64,000 nt of DNA. It comes from Bradyrhizobium quebecense. GTDB taxonomy: Bacteria; Pseudomonadota; Alphaproteobacteria; Rhizobiales; Xanthobacteraceae. Positions 49,756 to 58,935 of this stretch are shown here, piece by piece. The position numbers were made by a program, and so were the translations under genes. The notes below the pieces were generated by a model, which was given only the letters and a program-made list of their open reading frames with translations, searched no databases and was not told the DNA's origin. The stretch spans positions 2,914,001-2,978,000 of the forward strand of contig NZ_CP088022.1 in NCBI RefSeq assembly GCF_013373795.3, read 5' to 3'. Every line of letters begins with the position of its first letter. Position 1 is the first letter of the stretch.

Positions 49756-50391
49756 CTAGCTCGCGCCCTGCACGGCCCTGTCATAGGCCTCGATCGTGAC
49801 TTTCGCCCTGACCGCAACATCGGCGGCCGTCATGCCCGGCTTGTAGAGGCTGCTGCCGAGACCGAAGGCGCGAATGCCCGCCTTCACGTATTCCGCGAAA
49901 TTCTGGTCCGAGACGCCGCCGACCGCGGCGAGCATCACATCCGGCGGCAGCACGGCGCGGATCGCCGAGATGCCGGAAGCGCCGAGCACGCTTGCCGGAA
50001 AGAACTTCAGGCTCGAGGCGCCCGCGCGTGCGGCGAGCAGCGCTTCCGTCGGCGAGAACACACCGGGCATCGTGATCATCGCGTGGTGCTGCGCGCGCGC
50101 CAACACGTCGACATCGACGTTCGGCGACACCATGAGGCGTCCGCCGGCGTCATGGAGACGATCGACGTCTTCCGCGGTCAGCACCGTGCCGGCGCCGATC
50201 AGGACATCAGCAGGCGCCCGCTTCGCTGCAATCTCGATCGAACGGAACGGCTCGGGCGAGTTCAGCGGAATCTCGATCGCGGTCATATCAGCCTCGAGCA
50301 GCGCGCTCACGATGCCCAAGGCCTCGTCCGGCTTGACGCCGCGCAGGATCGCGACCAGCGGACGCTTCATCGGAGGAAACGGAATGCTCAT
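49756..50391 (-). CDS. dgoA: 2-dehydro-3-deoxy-6-phosphogalactonate aldolase
   Basis: 211 residues from the ATG at 50391 (GAGGGA upstream). Class I KDPG/KDPGal aldolase: catalytic Glu40 (TAIEIPLNSP), Schiff-base Lys129 (SSLKFFPAS), GAGTVL and GGVS phosphate loops. It splits KDPGal to pyruvate and glyceraldehyde-3-phosphate. It follows dgoK by 11 bases, the De Ley-Doudoroff pair. IPLNSP favours the galactonate over the gluconate enzyme. Confidence 0.9.
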   Translation of the reverse strand: MSIPFPPMKRPLVAILRGVKPDEALGIVSALLEADMTAIEIPLNSPEPFRSIEIAAKRAPADVLIGAGTVLTAEDVDRLHDAGGRLMVSPNVDVDVLARAQHHAMITMPGVFSPTEALLAARAGASSLKFFPASVLGASGISAIRAVLPPDVMLAAVGGVSDQNFAEYVKAGIRAFGLGSSLYKPGMTAADVAVRAKVTIEAYDRAVQGAS

Positions 50392-50402
50392 GCGTTGATC
50401 CC

Positions 50403-51317
50403 TCAATTGGTCCAGATCGCCGCCGCGGCGCCGGCGAGGCCACGGCGAACCGCCTCCTCCGCATCCATCACGTTGAGCGGAATCGAAAGGCTTTCGAGCG
50501 CGATCCGATAGAGCCGTTGCAGCCGGCCCGATGCAATCAGCGTAACCGGCGTCGCTCGCCTCCGCTCCGCAAGGCCGGCCGCGAGCTCGGCACCGATCAA
50601 CGTGCCGGAGATCGTCTCACGGGCCGCCTGCGCGCTGCCGCCGAACAGCAACTGCCGGGATCGCACCCGAAACAGCAAATTGGCCGATAGCGCCGGCGTT
50701 GCGAACGCCTCGATGACAGCAGAGCGGAACGCATCGGTATCAACGGCCTCTTCCGCACCGGCGACGGCATGCGACAGAATGGTGTCGCGCGCAACCACGC
50801 TGAACAACTCGCCGGTCATGAAGGTCGCAAAGCGCTCGACCGTTCCACCGCGCAGGCGCACCCATTTGGAATGGGTTCCCGGCATGCAAACGAGGGCCTC
50901 ACCCGGCCCATCCAGACCGAGCGCGCCGAGCAACTGGGTTTCCTCGCCACGCATCACGTCAGGGGCCGCAGCATCGCGCTGTGCAATCCCAGGCAGGATG
51001 CGGATATCGCGCGGCTGCCCGCTGACCACGACGGCGCCTTTGAGGATATCGGAGAGATGCGCCGGTGTGTCGACATAGCCGGCCTCGACCCAGCCCTGCC
51101 GCGCGCCGGCCATGCCGCAGATCACGACCGGCAGGTTGGCCGCCGCGCCCAGCGCGTCGAGATGCGATTGCAGCACCGACACAAAGCCGGCCCTGGCGGC
51201 CACCGTCATGCCCTCGGCGCTGCGCCGTTCGCCGAACACCTCGCCGCCAGCGCTCATCAGCCAGAGCCGGAAGCTGCTGGTGCCCCAATCGACCGCGACA
51301 TAGGAAGGCCCGCTCAT
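50403..51317 (-). CDS. dgoK: 2-dehydro-3-deoxygalactonokinase
   Basis: 304 residues from the ATG at 51317. DgoK family: N-terminal phosphate loop YVAVDWGTSSFRLWLM, then VVICGMAGARQGWVEAGYV, CMPGTHSKWVRL, GELFSVVARDTILSH and SGRLQRLYRIALES. It phosphorylates KDGal with ATP for the aldolase next to it. Confidence 0.92.
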   Translation of the reverse strand: MSGPSYVAVDWGTSSFRLWLMSAGGEVFGERRSAEGMTVAARAGFVSVLQSHLDALGAAANLPVVICGMAGARQGWVEAGYVDTPAHLSDILKGAVVVSGQPRDIRILPGIAQRDAAAPDVMRGEETQLLGALGLDGPGEALVCMPGTHSKWVRLRGGTVERFATFMTGELFSVVARDTILSHAVAGAEEAVDTDAFRSAVIEAFATPALSANLLFRVRSRQLLFGGSAQAARETISGTLIGAELAAGLAERRRATPVTLIASGRLQRLYRIALESLSIPLNVMDAEEAVRRGLAGAAAAIWTN

Positions 51318-51494
51318 CGCGCTCTGCTCCACGCTTTTTGGTTTCCGGCTCGGCGATGGCGCCGCTGACCAGACGCGATAACGGCGTTCATCACGCTGCG
51401 CAAGGCGCGCCAATATCGCGACGCCGCGCGATCACGCGAACGCGCGCGCATGCGACCGCCGGCCCCTGTTCGCGTCGGTGAGTGCGCGGATCGG

Positions 51495-51710
51495 TTACCG
51501 CGCGCCCTTCAGCGTACAGGAGGTCGTGCAGGTCGTGACGTTGCCATGGTCACACTTGATGCAGGCATTGACGCACTGATCCATGACCTTGGGATTGTAC
51601 TGGCTGTAAAGATTGGCCGCGCAGCTGTTGGTCGATCCCGTGACCTCCGGGTCGGACCAGCAACCGGACAGTAAAAATGCTGCGGCACTCAAAATGGCGA
51701 CCTTGCGCAT
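51495..51710 (-). CDS. Small cysteine-rich lipoprotein
   Basis: 71 residues from the ATG at 51710. Lipobox LSGC after a hydrophobic signal (VAILSAAAFLLSGC); six more cysteines follow (CAAN, CVNACIKC, CTTSC). Likely an outer-membrane lipoprotein with disulphides. Unknown role. Confidence 0.7.
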   Translation of the reverse strand: MRKVAILSAAAFLLSGCWSDPEVTGSTNSCAANLYSQYNPKVMDQCVNACIKCDHGNVTTCTTSCTLKGAR

Positions 51711-51922
51711 AAGGCCTCCTGCCACGCTCTATCCAACCAAGTATCCTTGCAAGTAACCTTGATAGGTTAGGTTAAATTTCGGTTTCAATTGCGACCTGAT
51801 CCGGAAGCAGTATTGCTTATCCACCGGACATTTCCCCAAGGTCCGGGCCCACACCGGCAAGGCCGTCAGGCGACCCCGCCTGGCGGCTTTGTTGCCCAGC
51901 AATGCACAAGGATACCAACAAG

Positions 51923-52099
51923 ATGGCCCGAAAGCCGCGGTGGTCGTTCAAGGAGGACCGACGACTGATGGAATTAGCGCGCTCCTCCAAGTCGCTGGAG
52001 GAGGTCGTGAAGGCGACCGGCCGTTCGCCGGAGCGAATCAAGAAGATGGCGATGCGCCTTGGCCTCTCCATCAAGCCGCGTGGCGCCACCAAGAAATAG
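51923..52099 (+). CDS. Small SANT/Myb-like HTH protein
   Basis: 58 residues (seven more if the ATG at 51902 is used). Pattern KPRWSFKEDRRLMELARSSK, SLEEVVKATGRSPERIKKMA resembles a SANT/Myb-like DNA-binding helix set common in bradyrhizobial small proteins. Role unknown. Confidence 0.6.
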   Translation: MARKPRWSFKEDRRLMELARSSKSLEEVVKATGRSPERIKKMAMRLGLSIKPRGATKK

Positions 52100-52188
52100 T
52101 TTGAAATACGGCCGCGGCCCGGCCGGAGCGCTCTCGCGCGAAGTGGGTAGCCGTCAGCGTGAAGGCGATACCTCAGAAACAAAGAATG

Positions 52189-52491
52189 CTAGGGTTCCGG
52201 CGGACAATCGTCCTTGGCCCGCACCGGGATCGTCTTGACCTCGCCCTCGGTCTTGACCTCACGCTCAGCCTTGACCTCGCGCTCAGCCCTGGCCTCTTGT
52301 TCATCCTCGTCCGCCCGCGTGCAGGTGGTCAGCACGAAAGCCACCCGGCTGCATTGCCAAGCCGGCCCGAGCGCCGCGCTCGACACCGGTTCTGGCGACG
52401 CCAGCGTCAGGGATAGATACGCTACCAAAACGACACCCGCCGCGGCTGCGGCGGCCAGTGCCGCGCCCGTTCCGGACCACAGCTTAGACAT
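52189..52491 (-). CDS. Membrane-anchored protein with EREVK-type repeats
   Basis: 100 residues. An N-terminal membrane segment (GAALAAAAAAGVVLVAYLSL), two cysteines, then a tandem charged repeat (AEREVKAEREVKTEGEVKT) visible as a direct DNA repeat near 52237-52295. Possibly periplasmic; unknown role. Confidence 0.55.
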   Translation of the reverse strand: MSKLWSGTGAALAAAAAAGVVLVAYLSLTLASPEPVSSAALGPAWQCSRVAFVLTTCTRADEDEQEARAEREVKAEREVKTEGEVKTIPVRAKDDCPPEP

Positions 52492-52634
52492 CATGGCCTT
52501 GGTTCCCGCCGATCTCTGGGAGTCGAGGCAGCCCGCCTGCCCGCGTGTGACCGCAGTCACAACCGGGACCAAACGGTTCAGCCCGAGTCTTTGGGCTCGA
52601 TGTGGGAGCGATATTGCACTGCCGCAAGGCAGGG

Positions 52635-52811
52635 TCAGCGCGCCGGCTCGATCACATTACAGTTGGTCCGGCCCGACATCAGGCAGTCCTGCATCTTGCT
52701 CGCCGCCGTCAGGTCATGCGCAAGCCAGAGACCGACCGCGAGCATGACCACCGCGACCAGCAGTCCGATCAGCGCCCCGCGGCGGTTGCCTCCGTCTTCG
52801 GATTCGCTCAT
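52635..52811 (-). CDS. 58-residue single-span membrane protein
   Basis: MSESEDGGNRRGA, a membrane segment (LIGLLVAVVMLAVGLWLAHD), then ASKMQDCLMSGRTNCNVIEP, with two cysteines. This pattern recurs in bradyrhizobial small proteins in my recollection. Shorter than many gene finders report. Confidence 0.6.
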   Translation of the reverse strand: MSESEDGGNRRGALIGLLVAVVMLAVGLWLAHDLTAASKMQDCLMSGRTNCNVIEPAR

Positions 52812-52997
52812 GGCCGCTTCGGTTCCCTCTTGCTATCGCCCGCATCATGACCGTTTGCACGGTTGCGTGCGATCAATTCTGCAACAGTCGCACAACGAAA
52901 TGCGCGCCCGCAGCGATCGGCCCTGCAATTCCATTGCGGGCTCGCGCGACTCGCGAAAAACTGCTCGCTGAGTGGAGCGCGTGTGCGGGGCGTGCCG

Positions 52998-53219
52998 GTG
53001 AGCGAACAACAGGCGAGTTACGATTATCAGCGTTACAGGCAGCTGCTCTCGGAAGCTGTCGACGAGACCAGCAGATTGCGGCTGATCAGCCACCTGATCA
53101 CCGAAAAGGCGCGCGACAGGCTGGAAGCGCAGCGCGCCTCGGACCGGAGCGCGATGACCGCCGAGACAGTCGCCAAGGTGCTCGGCAATGGCCGGCGCGA
53201 GCAGTTTCAGCGCGGCTAG
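52998..53219 (+). CDS. Small helical protein
   Basis: 73 residues from a GTG at 52998: VSEQQASYDYQRYRQLLSEA, LISHLITEKARDRLEAQRAS. Helical, no signal. Start uncertain (another GTG at 52992). Unknown role. Confidence 0.5.
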   Translation: MSEQQASYDYQRYRQLLSEAVDETSRLRLISHLITEKARDRLEAQRASDRSAMTAETVAKVLGNGRREQFQRG

Positions 53220-53423
53220 GCCTGTCGGCAGGTTCGGTGACCAACCACTCACCACGCCGGTCGCCAGCCGGGCGCAAACACCGCCGCCGGCCATTTGCTG
53301 TCCGCTCATATCTCCTTTGCTCCACAGCCCCTCGTTCACCACTGGCCTTTTCGCTGCCATTCACTTATTGAACGCCGAACCGAACCCCATCCATCAACGA
53401 ACAGAAAGCAGCAGGCTTCCTCT

Positions 53424-53780
53424 ATGAGTGGCTTCAAGGAACCGGGTTTTGCCGACCGCCAGAAAGCGGCCCTGCAGGCGCGGCAAAACCTCCTCAACAA
53501 GTTTCGCACCCAGCCGGGCGCTGACGATCCGACCGTGAAGGCACGGGCCGAGGAGCGCGCGGCTATCGCCGAACGCCGCGCCAAGGCCAGGGAAGCCCGT
53601 GAGATCGAGAAGGCCGAACGGAAGCGCCGCGAGGAAGAGGCCGCCGCAGCCGAGGCCGCCCGCATTGCGCGGGAGAAGGAAGAGGAAACCGCACGACTGG
53701 CTGCGCTCGAGGCCGAGCAGAAGGCCAAGCGCGACGCCCGCTACGCGGCGCGCAAGGAGCGCGGCAAGAAGAAGCGCTGA
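53424..53780 (+). CDS. DUF6481 family protein
   Basis: 118 residues. The start MSGFKEPGFADRQKAALQAR is characteristic of this family; the rest is a long charged helix rich in Glu, Arg, Lys and Ala. Likely a coiled-coil cytoplasmic protein, function unknown. Confidence 0.8.
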   Translation: MSGFKEPGFADRQKAALQARQNLLNKFRTQPGADDPTVKARAEERAAIAERRAKAREAREIEKAERKRREEEAAAAEAARIAREKEEETARLAALEAEQKAKRDARYAARKERGKKKR

Positions 53781-53836
53781 GGCGCAACCAGGCCCGCCAC
53801 GGCGGCGGGCCTGTGAAGGATGAGCGGTGGCGGCGG

Positions 53837-54070
53837 TCAGCTCTTCTTCATGCCGTCGTCTTTCTTCATCATCGCGCCGCCATCCTTCTTCATGGCGTCG
53901 TCCTTCTTCATCATGCCGTCGTCCTTCTTCATGGCATCCTTGGACATCGTGCCTTCCTTCTTCATCGCATCGTCCTTGCCGATCTTGTCCTGAGCGAAGG
54001 CGGCGGGCGCAAGCGCGAGGCTGAACGAGAGCAGCGCGGCGGAAAGGCCGAGGCCGGTCTTGGTGGTCAT
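53837..54070 (-). CDS. Secreted pentapeptide MKKDD-repeat protein
   Basis: 77 residues. Signal peptide (GLSAALLSFSLALAPAAFAQ), then about six imperfect copies of M-K/S-K-D-x (AMKKEGTMSKDAMKKDDGMM). These pentapeptide MXKDX repeat proteins are common in alphaproteobacteria and may bind metal through Asp/Met; that is inference. Confidence 0.8.
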   Translation of the reverse strand: MTTKTGLGLSAALLSFSLALAPAAFAQDKIGKDDAMKKEGTMSKDAMKKDDGMMKKDDAMKKDGGAMMKKDDGMKKS

Positions 54071-54387
54071 GATGATGATCCCTTGTGTGGTCGAATGTGA
54101 GCGCGACGACTTGCCGCTCTCTCCTCGACGCACTTGCGCCGCCGGTTGTTACCTTCAATAACAAATTCTTGAAGCATCCCGGCGCGTACGCCCATCGCTC
54201 ATCGCGCGAGGATCGGGCGGCGGCGCAGTGTGCGCCGCAGCAACGGCAAGACTTGCGACCGCCTGCCGGCCCGCACTAACAGGGCGCCTCGAACTATCAG
54301 ACTAGAGAAGTTTCACGCGAAGACCGGCTAAGCTAAAGCTCCGCGCCGGTCTAACAGCCACTCAAGAAGCTCTTCAGGGGAACAACC
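54071..54387. other. Intergenic region upstream of TRAP operon
   Basis: 317 bases with no supported gene. It must hold the divergent promoters of the MKKDD-repeat gene and the TRAP operon. No operator palindrome stood out. CAGGGGAA precedes the TRAP start. Confidence 0.5.
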
Positions 54388-55410
54388 ATGCTCACACGTC
54401 GCCACGTCCTCGCTTCCGCCCTCGCCGCACCCGCCGTCCTGCGGATGGGTGTCGGGACCGCGCATGCCGCGACCACGCTGAAGATCTCGCACCAGTTCCC
54501 CGGCGGCACCATCGACAAGGGCGATTTCCGCGACAGGCTGTGCCGGATGTTCGCGGCCGAGGTCGCCAAGCGCTCGGGCGGCGACCTCACTGCCGAGGTC
54601 TATCCGAACTCTTCGCTGATCAAGACCAACGCGCAGTTCTCGGCGATGCGCAAGGGCGCGCTCGATCTCAGCCTCTATCCGATGCCCTATGCCGGCGGCG
54701 AATTGCCGGAAACCAATATCGGCCTGATGCCGGGCCTGGTCACGACCTACGACCAGGGCCTGCGCTGGAAGAAGGAGCCCGTCGGCAAGGCGCTGAGCGA
54801 CTTCCTTGCCGACAAGGGCATTCTGCTGATCTCCTGGGTCTGGCAGGCCGGCGGCGTCGCCAGCCGCTCCAAGGCGATCGTGGCGCCCGAAGACGCCAAG
54901 GGCCTCAAGGTGCGCGGCGGCTCGCGCGAGATGGACATGGTGCTGCAGACCGCCGGCGCCGCCGTGCTATCGGTGCCCTCAAACGAGATCTACGCCGCGA
55001 TGCAGACCGGCGCCTGCGATGCCGGCATCACCTCCTCCACCAGCCTGATCTCGTTCCGCCTCGAGGAAGTTGCGAAGTCGCTGACCTCGGGCGCCGGCGC
55101 CTCCTACTGGTTCATGCTGGAGCCGTTGATGATGTCGAAGGCGATCTTCGACAAGCTGCCGAAGAACCAGCAGGACATCATCCTCGCTGTCGGCGCCGAG
55201 CTCGAGGCGTTCGGCCGCAAGGGGGCGCAGGACGACGATACCGAAGTCACCAAGGTCTATGAAAAGGCAGGCGCCAAGGTCAGCGCGCTCGACGCCGCCA
55301 TTGTCGGCAAGTGGCGCGACATCGCGCGCGATACCGCCTGGAAGGACTATGGTGCCAAGACGACGACTGCCGCCAACCTGCTGAAGCTCGCAAGCGACGT
55401 CGCCGCATGA
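54388..55410 (+). CDS. TRAP transporter substrate-binding protein (DctP family)
   Basis: 340 residues. Twin-arginine-like signal (MLTRRHVLASALAAPAVLRM), then the DctP fold: TTLKISHQFPGGTIDKGDFR, conserved KGLKVRGGSREMDMV with the substrate-pairing arginine, and NEIYAAMQTGACDAGITSST. Binds a carboxylate substrate in the periplasm and hands it to the membrane pair encoded next. Substrate is likely a sugar acid or other carboxylate. Confidence 0.92.
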   Translation: MLTRRHVLASALAAPAVLRMGVGTAHAATTLKISHQFPGGTIDKGDFRDRLCRMFAAEVAKRSGGDLTAEVYPNSSLIKTNAQFSAMRKGALDLSLYPMPYAGGELPETNIGLMPGLVTTYDQGLRWKKEPVGKALSDFLADKGILLISWVWQAGGVASRSKAIVAPEDAKGLKVRGGSREMDMVLQTAGAAVLSVPSNEIYAAMQTGACDAGITSSTSLISFRLEEVAKSLTSGAGASYWFMLEPLMMSKAIFDKLPKNQQDIILAVGAELEAFGRKGAQDDDTEVTKVYEKAGAKVSALDAAIVGKWRDIARDTAWKDYGAKTTTAANLLKLASDVAA

Positions 55411-55961
55411 TGCATGGTCCGGTCGCGGATCAAGCCGAAACCCCAAGCACGGCCACCGGCAATGCACCCGTGGCTCTGCTCGGGCGGGCGCTGTCCGTCT
55501 GCAACAACATCATCGTGGTGTTCGCCGCGCTGGCCTTGATCGCGGCCTGCGTCATCCTGAGCTACAGCGTGCTCGGCCGCGCTTTGTTCCACAGCCCGAA
55601 CTACTGGCAGGACGAGGCCGCCGTGTTCCTGCTGGTCGGCGCCACCTTCATGACCTCGGCCTATGTGCAGAGCCAGCGCGGCCATGTCAGCATCGAGGCG
55701 TTCGTCGGCCTGCTCTCGGCCCGCGCCAACGGCATCAGGCTGTGGCTGGTCGATGTCGCAAGCTTCGCGTTTTGCACCTTCTTCGCTTGGAAGTCCTGGA
55801 CCCTGGCGCACGAAGCCTATGTCGACGGCCAGGTGTCCAACTCGATGTGGTCGCCGCCGCTCGCCATCCCCTACGGGCTGATGGCGCTCGGCATGACGCT
55901 GCTCTGCGTGCAGCTCCTTCTGCAAATCCTCATTCCGCTGACCGGTGGCGCGCGCCGATGA
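55407..55961 (+). CDS. TRAP transporter small permease (DctQ family)
   Basis: 184 residues, four membrane segments (NNIIVVFAALALIAACVILS; AVFLLVGATFMTSAYVQSQR with GHVSIE; two more). The start overlaps the DctP stop (ATGA). Works with the DctM-type gene. Confidence 0.9.
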   Translation: MMHGPVADQAETPSTATGNAPVALLGRALSVCNNIIVVFAALALIAACVILSYSVLGRALFHSPNYWQDEAAVFLLVGATFMTSAYVQSQRGHVSIEAFVGLLSARANGIRLWLVDVASFAFCTFFAWKSWTLAHEAYVDGQVSNSMWSPPLAIPYGLMALGMTLLCVQLLLQILIPLTGGARR

Positions 55962-57316
55962 CCGTGTTTGGTATTGGCGTCTCCTACGGGCTTGCCACCC
56001 TGTTTGCGATGTTCTCCGGCATGCCGATCGCGTTCGCGCTCGGTGCGGTCGCCGTCGCCTTCATGGCGATCTACATGCCGGCGGCCTCGCTGGATACGGT
56101 GACCCAGAACGTCTACGAGGAGATGGCCTCGATCACGCTGCTGTCGATCCCGCTGTTCATCCTGAAGGGCGCGGCGATCGGCAAATCCCGCGCCGGCCAG
56201 GATCTCTACTCGGCGCTGCATGCCTGGCTGCACCGCGTGCCCGGCGGCCTCGGCGTCGCCAACGTGTTCGCCTGCGCGTTGTTCGCGGCGATGGCCGGTT
56301 CCTCGCCCGCGACCTGCTCGGCGATCGGTTCGGCCGGCATCCCCGAGATGCGCAAGCGCGGCTATTCCGGCGGCTTTGCCGCGGGGATCATCGCCGCCGG
56401 CGGCACGCTCGGCATCCTGCTTCCGCCCTCGATCACAATGATCCTGTTTGCCGTCGCCGCCGAGAAATCGCTCGGACGGCTGTTTCTGGCCGGCATCGGC
56501 CCCGGACTGCTGCTGGTGTCGTTGTTCGGCCTCTACGCCGTGTTCCGGTTCCGCAAGGAATACGCCATGGCCCGCGCCGTCTACGACGCGACCGGCAAGG
56601 ATGCCGCGATCCTGCAGCGCGACGAGTTCACCATGGCCGAACGCTTCAGCGCGCTGCCGCGCGTGATCCCGTTCGTGCTGCTGCTAACGGGCGTGATGAT
56701 CGCGCTCTATGGCGGCTACGCGACGCCGTCGGAAACTGCCGGCCTCGGCGGCCTCCTGGCGCTCGGACTGATCGCCGTGATCTACAGCGTGTGGAAACCC
56801 AGCGATCTATCGCCGATCCTGAAATCCACCATTCGTGAATCGACCATGCTGATGCTGATCATCGGCATGTCGCTGCTCTATTCCTATGTGATGAGCTATT
56901 TGCACATCTCGCAATCGGCGGCGGAGGCGATCGTCGCGATGCACCTGCCGCGCTGGGAGCTGTTGTTTGCGATCCTCGTGATGGTGATCGTGCTCGGCTT
57001 CTTCCTGCCGCCGGTCTCGATCATCCTGATGACCGCGCCGATCATCCTGCCGCCGCTCCGCGCCGCCGAGTTCGACATCATCTGGTTCGGCGTCGTCATG
57101 ACCATCGTGATGGAGATGGGCCTGATCCACCCGCCGGTAGGGCTCAACATCTTCGTCATCCGCAACGTCGCGCCCGACATCCCCCTGAGCGAGGTGATCT
57201 GGGGCACGCTGCCCTTCGTGCTGCTGATGATGTTCGCGGTGCTGATGCTATGCTTCTTCCCGGAGATCTCGACCTGGCTGCCCAATCTGGTGATGGGGCC
57301 GGACGGCGGACGCTAA
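55958..57316 (+). CDS. TRAP transporter large permease (DctM family)
   Basis: 452 residues, about 12 membrane segments. Family signatures: GMPIAFALGAVAVAFM, SIPLFILKGAAIGKS, MAGSSPATCSAIGS, GTLGILLPPSI and ETAGLGGLLAL. It carries out Na+-driven uptake. The start shares ATGA with the DctQ stop, so the three genes are one translational unit. Confidence 0.93.
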   Translation: MTVFGIGVSYGLATLFAMFSGMPIAFALGAVAVAFMAIYMPAASLDTVTQNVYEEMASITLLSIPLFILKGAAIGKSRAGQDLYSALHAWLHRVPGGLGVANVFACALFAAMAGSSPATCSAIGSAGIPEMRKRGYSGGFAAGIIAAGGTLGILLPPSITMILFAVAAEKSLGRLFLAGIGPGLLLVSLFGLYAVFRFRKEYAMARAVYDATGKDAAILQRDEFTMAERFSALPRVIPFVLLLTGVMIALYGGYATPSETAGLGGLLALGLIAVIYSVWKPSDLSPILKSTIRESTMLMLIIGMSLLYSYVMSYLHISQSAAEAIVAMHLPRWELLFAILVMVIVLGFFLPPVSIILMTAPIILPPLRAAEFDIIWFGVVMTIVMEMGLIHPPVGLNIFVIRNVAPDIPLSEVIWGTLPFVLLMMFAVLMLCFFPEISTWLPNLVMGPDGGR

Positions 57317-57374
57317 GCCGTTTTCGGACGAACAAGGTACCGGTCGCCTGAAGCAAACGCGTCAAACCGGAGCT

Positions 57375-57512
57375 TCAGGCCGCCTTCTGCTCCCTCGCAG
57401 CCAAGGCCTTCTCGATCCGGCGGACCATCAGCGCCGTTGGACGTCCCTCGCGCTGCAGCCGGCGGAGCTCATTCCAGAGCCTGATGATTTCGCGGTCTCG
57501 CTCGGCGTCCAT
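57375..57512 (-). CDS. 45-residue helical protein
   Basis: MDAERDREIIRLWNELRRLQ, REGRPTALMVRRIEKALAAR and a short end. Highly charged helix pair, convergent with the TRAP operon. Unknown role. Confidence 0.5.
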   Translation of the reverse strand: MDAERDREIIRLWNELRRLQREGRPTALMVRRIEKALAAREQKAA

Positions 57513-57621
57513 GGCATTCTCCCGGAATGCCCAATATGAACGAAACAGGAACAAAACTCAAGACCGCAAGATGCGGTCGCTGGCGCGGGAACCAGGACGA
57601 CGCAGCGCAATTGGGTCCTTC

Positions 57622-57798
57622 ATGAAAATGGCCAAGGCAGTTCGCAAGCAGGCGCAGACCGCGGAACGGGTCGCATCGGCGACCGCGGACGCAATCGTCG
57701 CCGATCAGATGCGCTCCCTGGCCCGCGCCTTCAGGAGCCAGGCCGAGATACTGAAGAAGAAAGAGAAGCAAAAGAAGAAGCAATCTCGCCCCGGCTAG
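57622..57798 (+). CDS. Small basic helical protein
   Basis: 58 residues, MKMAKAVRKQAQTAERVASA, LARAFRSQAEILKKKEKQKK. Basic, helical. Start may lie further upstream at 57571. The 3' end overlaps the convergent SMP-30 gene by four bases. Confidence 0.5.
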   Translation: MKMAKAVRKQAQTAERVASATADAIVADQMRSLARAFRSQAEILKKKEKQKKKQSRPG

Positions 57799-58643
57799 GG
57801 ATAGCCGTCGCCCGGAGTATCGACCTCGACGACGTCGATCCGCGACACCGATTTGCCCTTCCGCAGCTCTTCGTAGGACGTCTCCGCGCTTAGACAGAAC
57901 AGCGTGCTGCGGTCCGCGCCGCCGAGTGCACAGGCGAGCGCGCGGCGGCCGGGCACCGCGATGCGCGCGCGCTCCACACCATTGCGATCGATCCGGACAA
58001 ACGCGTCTTCGGTGAAGGACGCGACCCAGACTGCGCCCTCGCCGTCGAGGCAGATGCCGTCGGGATCATTGACGCGACCGAACCGCCCGCGAAGGCTCAG
58101 GCCGCCGTCCGGCGCGATGTCGTAGTCGGCGAGACCGGCACCATCCATCTCAGCGACGACGAGCCGGCGATGGTCGGAGGAGACGGCAATACCGTTGGGA
58201 AAGCGCAAGCCGTCGGCGACGACGCGGGCGCTGCCGTCGGGCATCACCAGGATGATGCGGCCGACGGCGCCGCGGCCCTCCGGCGGCGGCAGATTGAAGC
58301 CGAGATCGCCGACGTAAGCACGGCCTTGCCCGTCGACGATCATGTCGTCGATCGTACCGGTCGCGATCCCGGAGAGATCGGCATACAGCGACAGCGCGCC
58401 GCCGGAAAACCGCAGCAGCCGCTTCCTGAACATCGTCAGCACGACGATGTCGCCATCAGGCAGCACGCCAAGACCGCACGGCGTGTCGTCGCTCACCGCC
58501 GCATGCTCCTGGCGTTCGCCTGACGGGCTTATGCTGAGCAGCATCCGCGCCATGCAGTCGACGAACCAGAGCCGCCCGCGATGCCAGCGCGGGCTCTCGA
58601 AATAGCGGCCGCCATCCAGGATGGTTCTGAGACGAGCCGTCAT
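57795..58643 (-). CDS. SMP-30/gluconolactonase-like beta-propeller
   Basis: 282 residues. SMP-30/gluconolactonase/LRE fold: ESPRWHRGRLWFVDC (metal Glu), TPCGLGVLPDGDIVV, DDMIVDGQGRAYVGDLGFN, FPNGIAVSSDHRRLVVAEMD, NDPDGICLDGEGAVWVAS. Metal-dependent hydrolysis of sugar lactones. Could feed the dgoKA pair 6 kb away; inference. Confidence 0.88.
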   Translation of the reverse strand: MTARLRTILDGGRYFESPRWHRGRLWFVDCMARMLLSISPSGERQEHAAVSDDTPCGLGVLPDGDIVVLTMFRKRLLRFSGGALSLYADLSGIATGTIDDMIVDGQGRAYVGDLGFNLPPPEGRGAVGRIILVMPDGSARVVADGLRFPNGIAVSSDHRRLVVAEMDGAGLADYDIAPDGGLSLRGRFGRVNDPDGICLDGEGAVWVASFTEDAFVRIDRNGVERARIAVPGRRALACALGGADRSTLFCLSAETSYEELRKGKSVSRIDVVEVDTPGDGYP

Positions 58644-58935
58644 GACGCGCCGGCCTGAAAGAACAGATTTGATATGAGAAAGCGCCGCGCCGCACGTCTG
58701 ATGAGAATATATCCCTGCTGGGACCGGTCAAACTGGCGCCTCGGCCCCTTTAAAGGACCCGCAAAACCCCGGTTCCCGCAGGGTTCCACACGCTGTATGC
58801 CATATTTTGCCGCGTTTTCCCTGTTGAGTTGCGGCAGCGTTAATACTCGAGAATCGAGGGTGCTGGTAATCTGCGGCGGATGTGCCGCGTACGACGCGTT
58901 CCGTTTGTGCCTGATCGTTTCAGGGGGGCCAGGGA

